DNA of 64,000 nt from Niebla homalea (GCA_019925105.1 JAHGAU010000020.1:744001-808000); one strand, 5' to 3'; counted from the stretch's first letter, positions 32,654-44,331 are shown. Numbers and translations: made by a program. The notes: generated by a model not told the origin, from the sequence alone.

Positions 32654-34077
32654 GCGATGGGGGAGTTGAGGGCGGAACCACAATGAGCATTTCTTCCCAA
32701 ATTTGAAAACCTTCCTGTATACCACTTTTGGTAGAGTTGTTGAGAAAGGCGTGTTGATTGATCTGGCAGATGGTTAGCGGCACTCTGTTTAATGTCTAGC
32801 GTACAGCTTCATCAGCCGGCAATCGCTACCAGAAGTATGGCGCCAACCTCAAAGAGCTTGCTACCAGAAGACAAAGATTGCGCATTGACAGCGTTTATGA
32901 TGCGTTTCCGAAAGAAAAGATGAGGAATTCAGATGCTGATGTTCCAGAGAGTTATGAAGGCTTCGAACTTTGGTTGTAGCACCTTTCGAACCTTTATTGG
33001 ACCGTCATAGGAGTTTGCGGCGGTCGACTTGTCACTTACGGACGATGTACTCATGACTCCCACTGTCAAGCAGGTCCTCTTTCCAGTCTTCAAGACTGCA
33101 AGACCTTGGCCTAGATTCTCCACAGAGGGATTGGGAGTGTTTTTGTGGTCGCCCACGTTATTGAATATATTCTTTGGTAACTCGTAGTTGGAACTATTGT
33201 CTCTAGGTAGGTCTCTTTTGTTGTTTGGAGTTGCTTTTTGCACAAATTTGAGGATCTCCACGATGATGGCGGGGTCTTCATGAACCGAAGGAGGCAAGGC
33301 TTTGTCATCTATGTTGGGAGCTTCACAGACGGAAAGAGTCATGGCTATTTATCCACCGAAGTTTCATCATATCGGTCAGGTCTCTATGAATCGGAGATAT
33401 CCTGGGCAGACAGTCAGTGACGGGCTTCTTGGGTTGGTCCAGTCTCGTAGCGATTGGAGACCGCAAGCTTTTCTTGGCACAGCCGCTGGACCTATTTGAG
33501 AACCTTAGAGTTGGAGGGCCGTGGCTAGCGTCGCGGAGCGGCGGAGTATCGTATCTTAGAGGAATCATGTGTTCATCCGCAACAAGACTCAGTGGGCCCC
33601 TATCAAGGAGAGAGAAAGTACACCAATCCACGGGACTCGCTGGGCCTTGAGCAACAGGGTTCGCCGCGCTGTAAGCAATAGGCCGCCTCGGGTCACAAGC
33701 AGGACTCGCCGCATCCCCACAGAGCTGAGGGGAAATGCCTCAATCCATACCAGAAGGCGGCTCATCCATGAAACGAGCGAGGCTGATATCATCGAGATTG
33801 CCCATGAGGTCGCTCCTGAAACACTCGGTGCGCACAAGTAGAGATGTACTACCGAGGTGTGAAAGGCTGGGGCGGTGATGCAGTGAACTGGACAGCCCGT
33901 CGGGCTGATTAACTGGTGGCTTAGGATATGTAAACTCGTCGGATCCAGTACGAATGACTCCTGGTCCTATCTGGCAATCTTTACTGCTGGGAGGCGCAGC
34001 TTGAGACTTGTAGCGGATATTAAGCTTCGGCATGCCTCTTTATCGCCATGGAGATGTGATTCGTCAACAAGTGGCAA
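32654..34077. other. unassigned stretch with coding-like fragments
   Basis: About 32823-32980 (+) encodes a stretch with protein-like composition (GNRYQKYGANLKELATRR ... VPESYEGFELWL) that I cannot assign. On the minus strand, frames at 32929-33342, 33323-33631 and 33740-34033 are open and Ser/Pro/Asn-rich and may be relics linked to the YAHDGWPI fragment at 34078-34266. None is supported well enough to call. Confidence 0.3.
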
Positions 34078-34266
34078 TTACCTCGGATGATCAGACGATT
34101 GAACATCTCCAGAAGGCCCGATGGCATTGGCAATAGTGGACTCCTTGATAGGCCATCCATCATAGGCATAGAGCTGACCAATGACACGGTAAGTATCCCC
34201 AGCTTTCAACTTCACATAGAGATCACTGTCACCCATGTCCAATTACGCAAACTGTCGCTGAGGCAC
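34078..34266 (-). pseudogene. fragment of the YAHDGWPI-box family
   Basis: The minus strand encodes DSDLYVKLKAGDTYRVIGQL followed by YAYDGWPIKE. This matches GNDLYVKLRPGDTYRHGNVV YAHDGFPI at the N-terminus of the protein at 46156-47850 and GQLYVHDGWPIKE of the locus at 38799-39660. A stop codon (TAA) sits four codons before the matching region and another ends it at 34078-34080, so only a fragment remains unless unrecognised introns are present. Confidence 0.55.
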
Positions 34267-35049
34267 CCTGATCCAGATTCTCATGGATTTTGATGGCGAA
34301 TGGAATGAGCGGATGTGAAGGCTGCGAAGCCGTTTTCTATAACCTTGACGGAAACTTGGATGGTATTTAGTGAGGGAAAGAGATATCGGTTATCATGGAG
34401 TTTAAGTGTAAGGTGAGAAGGTGCCATATGCATGAGGAAAATGATTATGGGTGCATCATGTGTGCAGGAAATACCCAGGTGTACTGGGATGTACGTTAAA
34501 GGACTCTAATATACGCGTGCCTTGCGAGGGTCTTGGCAGGGCTTGAATAACAGCTCCAACACCATGCCTATGAATTTGCAATGCGAAACAATGGGCACTT
34601 CTAGTGTTGCGCAAGCTTCATTGATCAGATGTACTTAGACCCGGTCAAAACCTATCAGACGGTTTGCTGCGTGCTACAGCATATTACTCTTGAAGCATTT
34701 TAGGGTTGGGAGTAGAGGCTTGTGGTCGGCTGTGGACTTCCCAGAGATTATCCGACGTCTTCAAGTCCGCAAAACATGAAGAAATTCAAACACGAGCGTT
34801 TAGCACGTTTGCAGCTCAGCCAAGTCTCATTCTGTACCAGGGTAGAAGATCGAGCTGTGAGGGTCGAAGGGCATCTGCACGTTTGATTTGGTGTCTAATT
34901 ACAAAGCAAAGCATCTTACAAGGGCAGACTTTGGTATGGCTTCTCTTGTCGAGTTTACTCCGACATCTGAGGCAGAGATTCCATCGTGATACTCGCCCTG
35001 CCGTCACCGAAATCGGTGCAAGCGGATAAGAAAAGTTGATGAGGTATGC
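34267..35049. other. no confident gene
   Basis: Between the YAHDGWPI fragment and the GTPase relic. A minus-strand open frame (34816-35244) overlaps the end of the GTPase relic and may include its degenerate C-terminus. Confidence 0.35.
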
Positions 35050-35809
35050 TTCAGCCGCTCCAAACTCCCCCAAAGGCCTCAACATTCGCCGAAAGTACGG
35101 TCGAACCTCGCTAATTCTGCTACAATGGCTTCCCCCTTCTTTGGGCTCGATTTCCGGAGCCAAAATCTTTCGCAGAACCCAGTGGAATTTTGGAGGGGTG
35201 GGATCGGTCTTGCATAGGCAGGCATCTAGGTCGTCTGGCGGCACCCATATACCAATGGTACGATGCGCCCTTTGCGATCATGTCTCCCCAGACTTCCGGA
35301 CATTGGAGGGTTTCTTCAGCCATTTCGCAGTATGTTGCGCTAATTCTGGTGTGGTTACCACCATAAAATTCTGATAATAGTCCTCTCCACAGAGGCCCTT
35401 GACGGTTTTGAGGAAACTTTGAGCCGGCTTAGAGAACCTGCGGTCTTCGAGAGAATGCAGGTACACTGTGGCGATGATATCAATGTTGAGGCAAGCTTTC
35501 ACGCATTCAAGGCAGATCGTAGGACTTCGTAATCAGTAATTTCCACTTGGTCAACCACTTGGTCAAATCCAGGTGTGTCAATCAGCGTGACCGACTGACC
35601 ATTCTCGCTTTTGAGAGTTCAGCCCGCGGAAGTGTTGATGTCTAAATGGTTTCGGTCAGAGTGAGATGTGAAAGGTCCAGGGCATGAAGCCTACAAGGTT
35701 CTGTTGTACCACGGATTGGGACATTAGCACCCGTGGCTGCCGCAATGATTGAAGACTTTCTAGCTCCGATGGCGCCCAGAAAGAGGATGGCTTCTTCTGA
35801 TTCTGCCAT
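35050..35809 (-). pseudogene. decayed fungal G-domain (AIG1-like) GTPase, N-terminal part
   Basis: From an ATG at 35809 the frame reads MAESEEAILFLGAIGARKSS then IIAAATGANVPIRGTTEP, the P-loop region, but with Arg where the GKS Gly is expected (ARKS). A likely intron (GTAGGC..TTTAG) follows, then QSVTLIDTPGFDQVVDQVEI, a clear G3 motif. The frame then changes near 35515 before CVKACLNIDIIATVYLHSLE and GLCGEDYYQNFMVVTT, and again before CPEVWGDMIAKGASYH. Several frameshifts plus the altered P-loop argue for a dead gene. It is the same broad family as the relic at 26500-27200 but a different copy. The right-hand limit (about 35050) is approximate. Confidence 0.65.
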
Positions 35810-36027
35810 TTTGCGTTACGAATGAGTCGTGGAGTTTTGACCGATGTTTGCAGAAGATAAAGATCTCTAGGTCATCGGTATCTCTTGTACAGCTTCGGCT
35901 AATTGGAGGTGGTCACGCAATCAATTCACCCGGCATCATAAAACATCGGAGGACAGCTGACCCGGCAAGTAATCCGTCACTGCCTACCCTTCATCTAGTG
36001 GCCGTGCCTCTTGATGCGCCCTGCTTT

Positions 36028-37305
36028 TCAAGGCATGTAATTCACCAGGTCCTCGCATTTGTACTCCCTGACATCTTTATGGTAATTATCCCAATATCCC
36101 TGATCAACAGGCCATGTCCCAGGTCCTTGCATTCGCCCCCTGTTGCCTTTCCTTTCAAAGTACTTCCTTGATCCAGTGGCATAATGATGCAAAGCCCAAT
36201 ACTCATGGGTAGCGAACGCCTTCTCGGTCCACACAGTCTCCATGTCCAGTTCCCGAAAGCGCTTCACGCCAGTGGTGTTGAAATCAACCACATGGATACC
36301 GGGGATGCTTTCCACCAGCTTGGGTCGTACGAAGTTCTTCAGCTCTATCAGGGGATGAAGCGATTTGGGACCTCGTGCGACTACAGGCGCCACACTCACA
36401 CAATTATCGTAGGAGTGCCGAAAATCAGTAGAGGGGATTTCGACGAGGCCGCCGGAATTGTGAGGAAGCCATTGAATGCCCAAGGCTCCTACATCGTCAT
36501 ACTTTTCCCATGCTTGCAGCCATTCCTTGAGGTTAGGCCAAGCCTTATTGCGCATCTCGAGATACTCGTCAACATCAAAGAGGCCCATCCAATGATGTTT
36601 CGAGCCGTGATCCTTGACACATTGTGTCGCTATTGCCTCTTGCAGGTGCTTTCGCTCCTCGCTCTCCGGGTCGATGGAATCAGGCTCGATGTAAGCGAAG
36701 GTTAGAGCGAAGTCGGAAACATTGTTCCTTGTCTCGAAGAATTCAGGGTTCTCCTGGAGCTTAGGAGAGGAACCATCGTCGTAGACGTAAAAACGGCGGA
36801 TACCGTGATGGTAGTAGTGGTGTGTCACAAACTCCCCAAGCTCGGGAGCGGCGTTCTTCACCATGAGGCCTATCTCATTGTGGTGAGAAGCATCCTAATG
36901 AAGTGATTCACGGCTGGACTTACATATCGCCATATACTCCTCCTCATCAGCAGGAGGAGGAGGCGGAAAGACCTCAATGCCATTCACATTGTGCTTTGTC
37001 GAAGACATTAACGAGGACGGAGATAATGAAGATGGTGAGGACGGCGATAAAGGACCAGTACCACTATCAATGGTAGGTTCGGGAGTCTCAGAAGCACCAG
37101 CATCGGTAGAAGAGTCAGGCCGTTGATCTGGATTTGTAGGGCGTCCACTTTGGTCGGTGGTAAGAGTCCAGCTTGAGATCGGATTGCCGTAATAGCGTCC
37201 ATATGAGAGGAGGAGGATTGTCAATACAAAGGCTAAGAAGAATAGGCGGAGTTTGGAGGAGCCTGGAGAGCTCTTGCTAACAAGGTCCCACGCACTTGCA
37301 GCCAT
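36028..37305 (-). CDS. glycosyltransferase family 92 (DUF23-like) type II membrane protein
   Basis: Predicted complement(join(36028..36869, 36924..37305)), 407 residues. A 54-nt intron (GTAAGT..GATAG) joins YMAIC to LMVKNAAPELGEFVTHH, restoring the family's opening motif. Residues 20-38 are a signal anchor (LRLFFLAFVLTILLLSYG), followed by a Ser/Pro/Thr-rich stem. The catalytic region has YYHHGIRRFYVYDDGSSP, HHWMGLFDVDEYLEMR (the DxD-type metal/nucleotide-sugar site), GIQWLPHNSGG and the late ATHEYWALHHYATGS segment. Known GT92 members transfer galactose onto glycans in the Golgi; the acceptor here is unknown. The frame is intact and splice signals are good. Confidence 0.85.
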
Positions 37306-38798
37306 TGCGCGAATGATGGTTAGCCCAAGGAGTCGTCACCAAATTTCCAAAGACGGTAGCCACTGCACACAGCAGTTCCAAGCTCCGAAGTTTTACAGAA
37401 TAGATCCAGCGCCTGGCATGGACATCCAGATGCTCCTTTACCCGGGTCCTTTCAAGCTTTTGATGATGGTGCCGTTATTCTAGCAACGGACGGCTAGACT
37501 ATGTCGATTTGAAAAAAAATCTCTGCGCAACTGAAAAGGTGGGATTCTACCCATGAAGTACGTAGCACTCCAATAATCGTCCGAGTTCAGAGTCATGATG
37601 GGTGGGAGCGGCAGGTGACCCTTGTGCGGGGTCTTTCCCGTATCGTGATCGTCTTCATTTAATTGATTGGAAGAGGTCAGATGCGTCCTAGCATAGCGAG
37701 GGTGGGTGGTCCTTTGATGTAGCTGATGTTGAGGAATTGTTAATTGGTCGCAGGAAAACCAATTATCGTACATCGGCCATAGATAGCAGTGACAACCCGA
37801 ACTCTGCATATATTTCACGCATAAACTGAAGATTGAAGGGAGAGCATGCAGGTCCAACCAATTGAGGTTGCGCATCATTTTGAACATCTCCCGATACGGA
37901 CTGAATCGGCTCGCTTCCCCCGCGCCACTTCGTATATCGAGATGCACGAGGTTTGAGGCATTTATGCATCAGCTGCGTCGATAACAGTGAACACTCGGAT
38001 AGCGCTTATCAGTTCAGGTCTAAATAGTTCCTTATAATAAATAGATGCGATGAAGGCTCATTAGGTACGTATTCGACTGAGTAGAGGAGAGACGTCGCAG
38101 CCTTGGCACGATCAGCCGCTGACCTATCAAAGTGTAGCGGGGTGGCCCTAATAGCCCCATTCAATTCACTCGGCCCCTTTTAGTGAACTGCTGGTTTGTT
38201 CCTGTTTTCTCTTTTGTTCAGCAGAACTGCCTTAGTGTCAAGTCTTATACATGAGGATCGGCCATTGTAATTCCAACGCTTCTTTCCTTACGGCAATACA
38301 ACCGCATGTTCACATATCCTGCGACTTCCGGAAAAGACGACAATGCGGCCGCATGGAGTCTGGCCAATAAAGTTGAGCGGGCTCATGTTTATGCCCTTCC
38401 TGAAGGGCAGTCAATCGGCGCTTCAGGTGAGCCATGCGATTGGCAAAGAAAATGGTGGAACGAAGGCGGATGCTAGGAGGTTATGCCTTTGAGCGAGGAC
38501 AGAAGTATAGTAAGAAAAGATGTTGAGGGAACACTTCTGATTGTGTTGGGCTTTCGCACGTTGACAAGATACTTGACTTGCTGTTCCGTCATTGCCCAAG
38601 CTATCGCTAAAGACGCTTTTCATTCCCGCTATCACCCCTTCCTAGCTCTTGGCTCATGCGGCATTCTACCATTGCGTCTTCTAATACTTTGCGCCTTTGT
38701 CGACGAAAAGTCTCCCACCCTTTTTCAATTCAAGATGCAGTGACCGTGTCGAAGAGAATGAAAATCTTGTAGTCAGCCAAGTCTCCCATCGCTTCGAC
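37306..38798. other. no gene seen
   Basis: About 1.5 kb upstream of the GT92 gene without a supported coding frame or structural RNA. Confidence 0.45.
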
Positions 38799-39660
38799 CT
38801 AAAAGCCGTGAATCCGATATCGTGTTAGAGTCAGGTATCCACGATCTTGATAACGGTCACCCTTAGCCGCATACCGATCATTGCGGTATGAGGACCTCGC
38901 ATCATGCGAACGATCCAAAGGTTCCTCTAGATAATCATCGCGCTACTGGGTTCCTCGACGATCGGAACCACGGTGGTCCCTAGCGTACTCATCGTTCCGG
39001 TAAGTCGAAGATCTTGCGCCATAACCATTGGCAGTGCTGGATCGATACGCGGGATAGCCTTCGTCGTAGCTGCTATCTCGATAGCTATTATCTGGTCCAT
39101 AGTCGCTCTAGAATAAATAAGGAGAACAACGAGTGGTGCGCAGGTACTCATCGGGGTCTTCGTCGTGGTACCATGCTCGCGGCGGGAGATCAGCACTAGG
39201 TGGGGCCCTGTCATCATCGCGTGGTCCGTGGGGCGCCACGTATGGGCTTGCTTGGAGGGGCCACGTATGGGCTCGCTTGCGAAGGACCCCTCCGGCTTCC
39301 CGAATTGAGTGCTTGACCGCCATGATTGGTGGCTCTATGTTCCATCGATGCTGGACCGGCATTCCTTGGCACCTCCTTGATGGGCCATCCATCATGCACG
39401 TAGAGCTGGCCTCGAATTCGATACGCCTTTCCTTGCTCCATGCGGATCGAAGCATTTCTACCGGAGGCATCCCAATCTTCAACGTCCCATCTTACGTCTG
39501 TATGGAACTGATGGGTCCCTGGGGTATGGTCTATGATAGGCCAGCCGTCATGAGCGTATGATTGCCCGGTCGGACCAGGAGTGTATATCTCGCCATGTTC
39601 TAGATCGAAACGATTTGGGACGCCGGAGGAGTCCCAGTCTGAAGGGCAATTGTATGACAT
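38799..39660 (-). pseudogene. YAHDGWPI-box, Tyr/Arg-rich protein, broken copy
   Basis: From the ATG at 39660 the protein starts MSYNCPSDWDSSG and carries two tandem boxes, GQSYAHDGWPI and GQLYVHDGWPIKE, each preceded by a W-D-x-SG segment. A 25-bp tandem duplication (39236 and 39261) shifts the frame after ASPYVAP. The second frame continues as an Arg/Asp/Ser/Tyr-rich disordered tail (DYGPDNSYRDSSYDEGY; STYRNDEYARDHRGSDR) with in-frame TAG stops at 39108-39110 and 38943-38945, ending at 38799. Both stops could come from CAG by C-to-T change. A TATA-like sequence and a CTCGACAC element lie upstream. A spliced functional form is possible but donors are weak. Confidence 0.55.
39236..39285. repeat. 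25-bp tandem duplication that shifts a reading frame
   Basis: CCACGTATGGGCTTGCTTG at 39236 and CCACGTATGGGCTCGCTTG at 39261 are 25 bp apart. Since 25 is not a multiple of three, the duplication moves the reading frame of the gene that spans it. Confidence 0.75.
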
Positions 39661-40533
39661 GATTACTTCAGGGGTGTGTTGTGATTGTCTGAGGTAGTCG
39701 GGAAGAGAGAAGACTGAATGTCAATGCAGGCTTAGGATACTCTGGCCAGTCAAATGGACCAACTTTGAGTAAGGTCGTTGATGTTCGAGGAAATGTGGAG
39801 AGAAACAAGATGAGGCGGATGTCTGGACCTTATATACCCTTGGCCGTGTCGAGGCACAAGTAGCGCGTTTGGGGTTCTTGTCGAAAATAGATATTATGGC
39901 CCTTCAGCCAACGTCGCATTATAACACAGCTTACCAACATCAAGGCTCCGCAGATAACAATCCCGTCTGGCCAATCCTCAAGCAATGTGATAATCTCATG
40001 ACGCTGCTGGCGTGTTCGACTGTATATTTGATGGGGTCATGAAAAGAGTGAAGTGTGGACGCACCGCTCGAGATATCACAGGCGTAGAAAGTTACGTGGT
40101 CTGAAGCCGACTGATTGAAGTGTCTCTGGTTCAGGTAAGTTCTGACACTGATTGTCAACCCACCAACAACAAAGAACTCGCAAGCAGAATTCCAATCATT
40201 GGGTCTGCTCACAGCATCTCAGGTTTCGGCTTTGCACTGAACAGACAAGGATTAGGCTTTCCACAGTCTTTTTTAGTCTTATTAGACGGGAATGAAAGAT
40301 ATTTGCTAGGATTGTGTCCAACTTTTCCAATTCCCATCACTAAAGTCTGGAGCAAGTGATCATCTATCTGGTACTCATTTGCCCCGTGCGCCTTGCTTCC
40401 GTTCCTTACCTGCGCCTGGATATCTAGATCTCGATCACACCATTCATTCCGCACCCACCCCTCCAATGATGCCTGCCTCCTTTGGAGGAAGAACAGCCCA
40501 AGACTTGAACAGCCTCCGCGAGCTGTGTGCTAT
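39661..40533. promoter_or_regulatory. upstream region of the broken YAHDGWPI gene
   Basis: On the minus strand, a TATA-like GGGTATATAAGG (about 39829-39840) and a CTCGACAC element (39846-39853) lie about 170-190 bp before the ATG at 39660. The remainder holds no supported gene. Confidence 0.4.
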
Positions 40534-41306
40534 CTAATCGCGACGACGACGGAACTCGTTTTCAATGCCGTAACGACGATCGTAAGATTGTTTCCTAGAA
40601 GAGCGACGACGACTTACCGCGTCATCGTCTGAGTCGTCTGGGTCTTCTGGACTATAACGATATACGTAGCGGTTGTCATCCCAGCGATATTCCTCGAATG
40701 CTATAGCATGCCGTGATCCTGAGCGGTGTACAGACTGGTGGCCACGGCAAGGGCGGCGGTAGTCATCGACATTATAGTTACCATGCAGGTGGGAGACATA
40801 ATGAGGACGGACAGGCGAAGGTGAGCATCTACGAGGCCGAAAGTCCTCAGCAAAACGCTGACGAGGGCGTTCGCTGTCCTGCCGGCCTCTATGGGGTTCA
40901 TCGAGACGATTGCGATGGCCTGCAAAACATCATCTTAGTGCGGTTGAGTCGCCCCGAGCGGCGGACCTGGGTGACACGCCTCGCTCCTTCCCTGAGCCGT
41001 AGTTATTGTCTTGTGGCTGCTCGTGATTGGGTCGGCTATCGTGGTGGTAATGCTGCTGCTCGCCATAGTCACCAGCCTGGTTTATGGTGCTTCGCGGTTT
41101 TGGGAGGTAGTAGTCCGATTCTGAAATATCCCACTCCTTGCTTGAGCCGTAGTCATGGTCTTGTGACCGCCCGTGATTGGGCTGGCTATCGTGGTGGTAA
41201 TGCTGCCGCTTGCCATAGTCACCAGCTTGGTTCACAGTGCTTCGCGGTTTGGAAGGTAGTAGTCCGATTCCGAGATATCCCACTCCGAGTTCTTGCGGTG
41301 AGCCAT
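40534..41306 (-). pseudogene. Tyr/His/Arg-rich repeat protein, broken by one frameshift and one stop
   Basis: From the ATG at 41306 (MAHRKNSEWDISESDYYLP) the protein enters two 50-residue repeats, each reading EWDISESDYYLPKPRST(V/I)NQAGDYG ... QHYHHDSQPNH. In the first repeat a T run on the plus strand is TTT (41248-41250) where the second has TTTT, which breaks the frame. Later an in-frame TGA (40930-40932) separates the repeats from an Arg/Asp-rich tail (HRNRLDEPHRGRQDSERPR ... YGIENEFRRRRD) ending at 40534. Apart from these two lesions the frame is continuous for about 257 codons. The protein is probably disordered and resembles its neighbours in Tyr/Arg/Asp composition. Confidence 0.55.
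40981..41279. repeat. two-copy 150-bp tandem repeat
   Basis: GTGATTGGG...GGCTATCGTGGTGG recurs at exactly 150 bp (41023 and 41173); the two units (about 40981-41130 and 41131-41279) are highly similar over their length, and the second is one base shorter because of a T-run difference. The unit encodes 50 residues on the minus strand. Confidence 0.8.
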
Positions 41307-42840
41307 CTTTCCAGCGAGTATTTGGAAGAGAGGGTCATTCGGGGTACTAAAGCCGTCTTGGTGTTTTGGAGAGAGTCTATTGACGAGGGAAGCTGGATTG
41401 ATATTCATGGTTCTGACTTGGAGAGATAATTCGGTCTAAGAAAGAGTGAGAGGATGAAGGATGCAAGAATGGAAAGTCTCGTACTTTATACAGCGCTGCT
41501 CGTATTGAAGGGTAATCATCACTCGCGTCGTGAATACAAGTCAATGGCCAACATTCGGTGTTTCACCTTTAGATTAGCAACACAACACAGGTGTTAACTT
41601 GATCTCCCACACGTGTGCCGAAATGTATAATCGGTGGCGACTTTGCTTTCATTACGTTGGTACGTACCAAAACGAAGAGTACTGTAGTTCTGGACATACA
41701 CTTACGGGGTGTTGTATCAAGGTCACTTGTCGTGGAACGATATCCAATGATCTTCGTGGAGTTTAAGATCTTTAATCGTGTGGTCGACCCATGAGACTGG
41801 CTTGATCAAGCCGCATGAGAATCATTGATGAGTTAAAGGCCTTGCACATCAAAGGGGCTGCATTGTAAGGCTAGCATAAGAAGACATAATTTGAGATTGT
41901 GGGCGTCATTAAACAATGCAGGCGCCACCGGAGAGCCCGGCCCAGGGAATATCGACCATTTTCACCTGCTTCTCCGGCTTCAATCGATTCGGCCCTAAGC
42001 CTAGGTCGCCCAAAGCCTCCGCGAGCAATGCGGTGCGAAATTGCCTGAACTAGTGCTTCGCCGGTCTAAAACGCGTCCCAAGGCGAGGTAAGGTGTAGTT
42101 CATGACGATGCTCATCACCATAACGACTTTTTCTGCAATGTAGGCGTCCCAATGCTGGCCATCGCTGAACCAATAGATTGGTCTCCTTTTGACTGGAAAA
42201 CTATTGCTGGTCGTGAACAAAATTTGTAATTAATAAGGCATGACAATTGAGAGGCAAGATCCCTCCAGTCAGAGAGCGTGGGCAGGCCAAATTGCGAGGC
42301 ATTTTCTCTTGATCCTGAGTGTTGAGGATTTGTAAGTCTTGCTTAAATGCTGTCTAGCATCGTTTTTCACCCATATTATCACGGATACTTGACACCTTAT
42401 CCCATTGGATTGCTCTGTGTTTCCAACTCCATACGTAAGACTCGAGGTACATGGCGGAGAAGCTACCATGATGCTGAAACGCGCGGCAGTGAAAATGTCT
42501 TGAGGACTTTTGTCTATGAATACTGTTACTCATGTCTCTAATCGAGATAGTGGCTTCAGAATGTGAGATTCCAGATGATTTTCTTGTCAAAGCGAAAGTG
42601 CAATGACAGACCTGGCGCTAGGTCACATCGAGCTAGCGTGGTTACCGCCTGGGACGGACACGACCTCGACAACCTCGACAACCTCGACATTGGCAAGATT
42701 GGCTATGAATATCTGGACTTTCATCAAATTGCTAATCCACATTCTGGCAAGATGACTACTGATCCAAGCCAATAGTGTTACCATAAGATCAAGTGCGGTT
42801 CTGCAGAACGGTGACGGACCTGACAACCTTGCAAGCTTCG
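41307..42840. other. no gene seen
   Basis: Upstream of the broken repeat gene and of the F-box-like gene. Near 42655-42690 the plus strand has a short GACCTCGACAACCTCGACAAC-type direct repeat. No coding frame is supported. Confidence 0.4.
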
Positions 42841-43719
42841 ATGGCGATCCTCATGAACCAACCTACGCAACCCTCAGAGTCTGTATCTCCTATTCGTATA
42901 GCGATCAAGCCTTCAGACCAAATCTCCTCTTCCCCCCTTTTCCGCCTTCCGCCAGAGATACGTGTTCAGATCTATCACTACATCTTCCTCTCGCATACTC
43001 CCCATACCCGCCTTCCACCTTGCCCTCCCAACGCAATCTCAATCGAACCCTCATCCAACACCATCCTCCTCGGCTCCCATCGCCCTCATCTCTCCTCCAC
43101 CATCGAGGACTTCCCTCCTCTCAATCGCCTCGCCCCTCTCCTCACTAGCCGCCAATTTTACCATGAAGTTCTACCTGTCCTCTATGGAGACTTCGCCTTT
43201 CACTTTCCTGAAAATTTATGGGTGGAAGATGTGCATAGATGGCTGAACCCTATACCACTCTCCAGCAGACGGATGATCAAGAGGGTCGGCCTAGCAATTA
43301 GCGTCTATGCCCACGAGGAAGGCGACGAAAGGAGTCTTGAGCAACGAAGAGGAAAGTGGGGTGGTAACGCGTGGCGGGATCCGGAAAATAAGGCATGCAA
43401 GCTTCTTCGTATGTTGTTACCGAGGCTGGAAAGGGTAGATCTGAGTATCATGGATGAGGGTACTGATGAGTGTATTGTGGGCACATTCTATTCTCTAAAA
43501 GACATGTTGGTCAATGCGGTCACGGTCTTTAAAAAGGTGCAGGAGGTGATCGTGGGGAGGTCTACGCTGGAACAAGGGGTCAAGGGCCCTTCGACTTTCA
43601 GCCGAAATCTCTTCGAGAAAGCAAGGACGCAGCTAGCCTTGGAAGGAGGTGGCGGATTGATGACTGATGAAGAAAAGCACCATGAGTGGGTAAGATGGGT
43701 TGACGTCTGTCGAGTGTGA
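42841..43719 (+). CDS. F-box-like/DUF7730-type fungal protein
   Basis: 292 residues, single exon; the ATG at 42841 is the first in frame. After a short variable N-terminus comes LFRLPPEIRVQIYHYIFLSH, an F-box-like helix pair of the fungal LPxEIRxxIYxxL type, then a beta-rich region and PLLTSRQFYHEVLPVLYGDF, the CRxxYxEaxPxLYxxxxF block typical of this family. The C-terminal part (LPRLERVDLSIM) resembles a degenerate leucine-rich repeat. Such proteins are abundant in Pezizomycotina and may act as substrate receptors of SCF ubiquitin ligases, but most are untested. No lesion is seen. Confidence 0.75.
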   Translation: MAILMNQPTQPSESVSPIRIAIKPSDQISSSPLFRLPPEIRVQIYHYIFLSHTPHTRLPPCPPNAISIEPSSNTILLGSHRPHLSSTIEDFPPLNRLAPLLTSRQFYHEVLPVLYGDFAFHFPENLWVEDVHRWLNPIPLSSRRMIKRVGLAISVYAHEEGDERSLEQRRGKWGGNAWRDPENKACKLLRMLLPRLERVDLSIMDEGTDECIVGTFYSLKDMLVNAVTVFKKVQEVIVGRSTLEQGVKGPSTFSRNLFEKARTQLALEGGGGLMTDEEKHHEWVRWVDVCRV

Positions 43720-44331
43720 GCAGCAAGGGATACTTCCGTCAAGCTTCCCAACCTATATCGCTATACAATTACAACAAAGCAGCAACCGGAACCTTCACAG
43801 CCAGCCATGTCGTGTGTGCGGATCCCTAAATGATTGGCGCTTCGCTCACACTATTCTTTAGAGATCTTGGTTCTTTATTCCTGGCTTTCGATTGGGCTTC
43901 CCTAGCGGCACGAAACATGATCGGACGATAATCAGTATACTGTCAGCGTTTCAATGTCGTATTCAAAGCCCGAGTAAAATGTGTGACTAACATCAACAGA
44001 GCCCTGAATCCTTTTCAATGAAGTCATCCTAGTATTACAGCAAACCCTGGAGTCTTGCAGATGACAGGTTTCCCTTCACAATCGTATGATCTCATCGGCT
44101 TGTGGGCATAGATATGAAATCTTACAGCTCCGCAATAAGCTAAGAGATCAGTGACCCCAACGAGCCAGGAAGTCTGCAGCATGAATGTGTGTATAGTGTT
44201 GGATTGGGTTCATGATGTATCGTGGCTCGCCTCACGCCAAAAGCATACTGTGACAATATTTGCAAATCGGGGTTATTAATGCAGCATTCAGCTGTCCTAA
44301 TCATCCATGTTCCATCCCGTGTTGTGTCAAG
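43720..44331. other. no gene seen
   Basis: Intergenic; short frames only. Confidence 0.45.

Noticed and set aside
40595..40617. Apparent GTAAGT..TCTAG intron in the Tyr/His-rich gene
   Set aside because: It would be 23 nt, too short for a spliceosomal intron, and the sequence reads through in frame.
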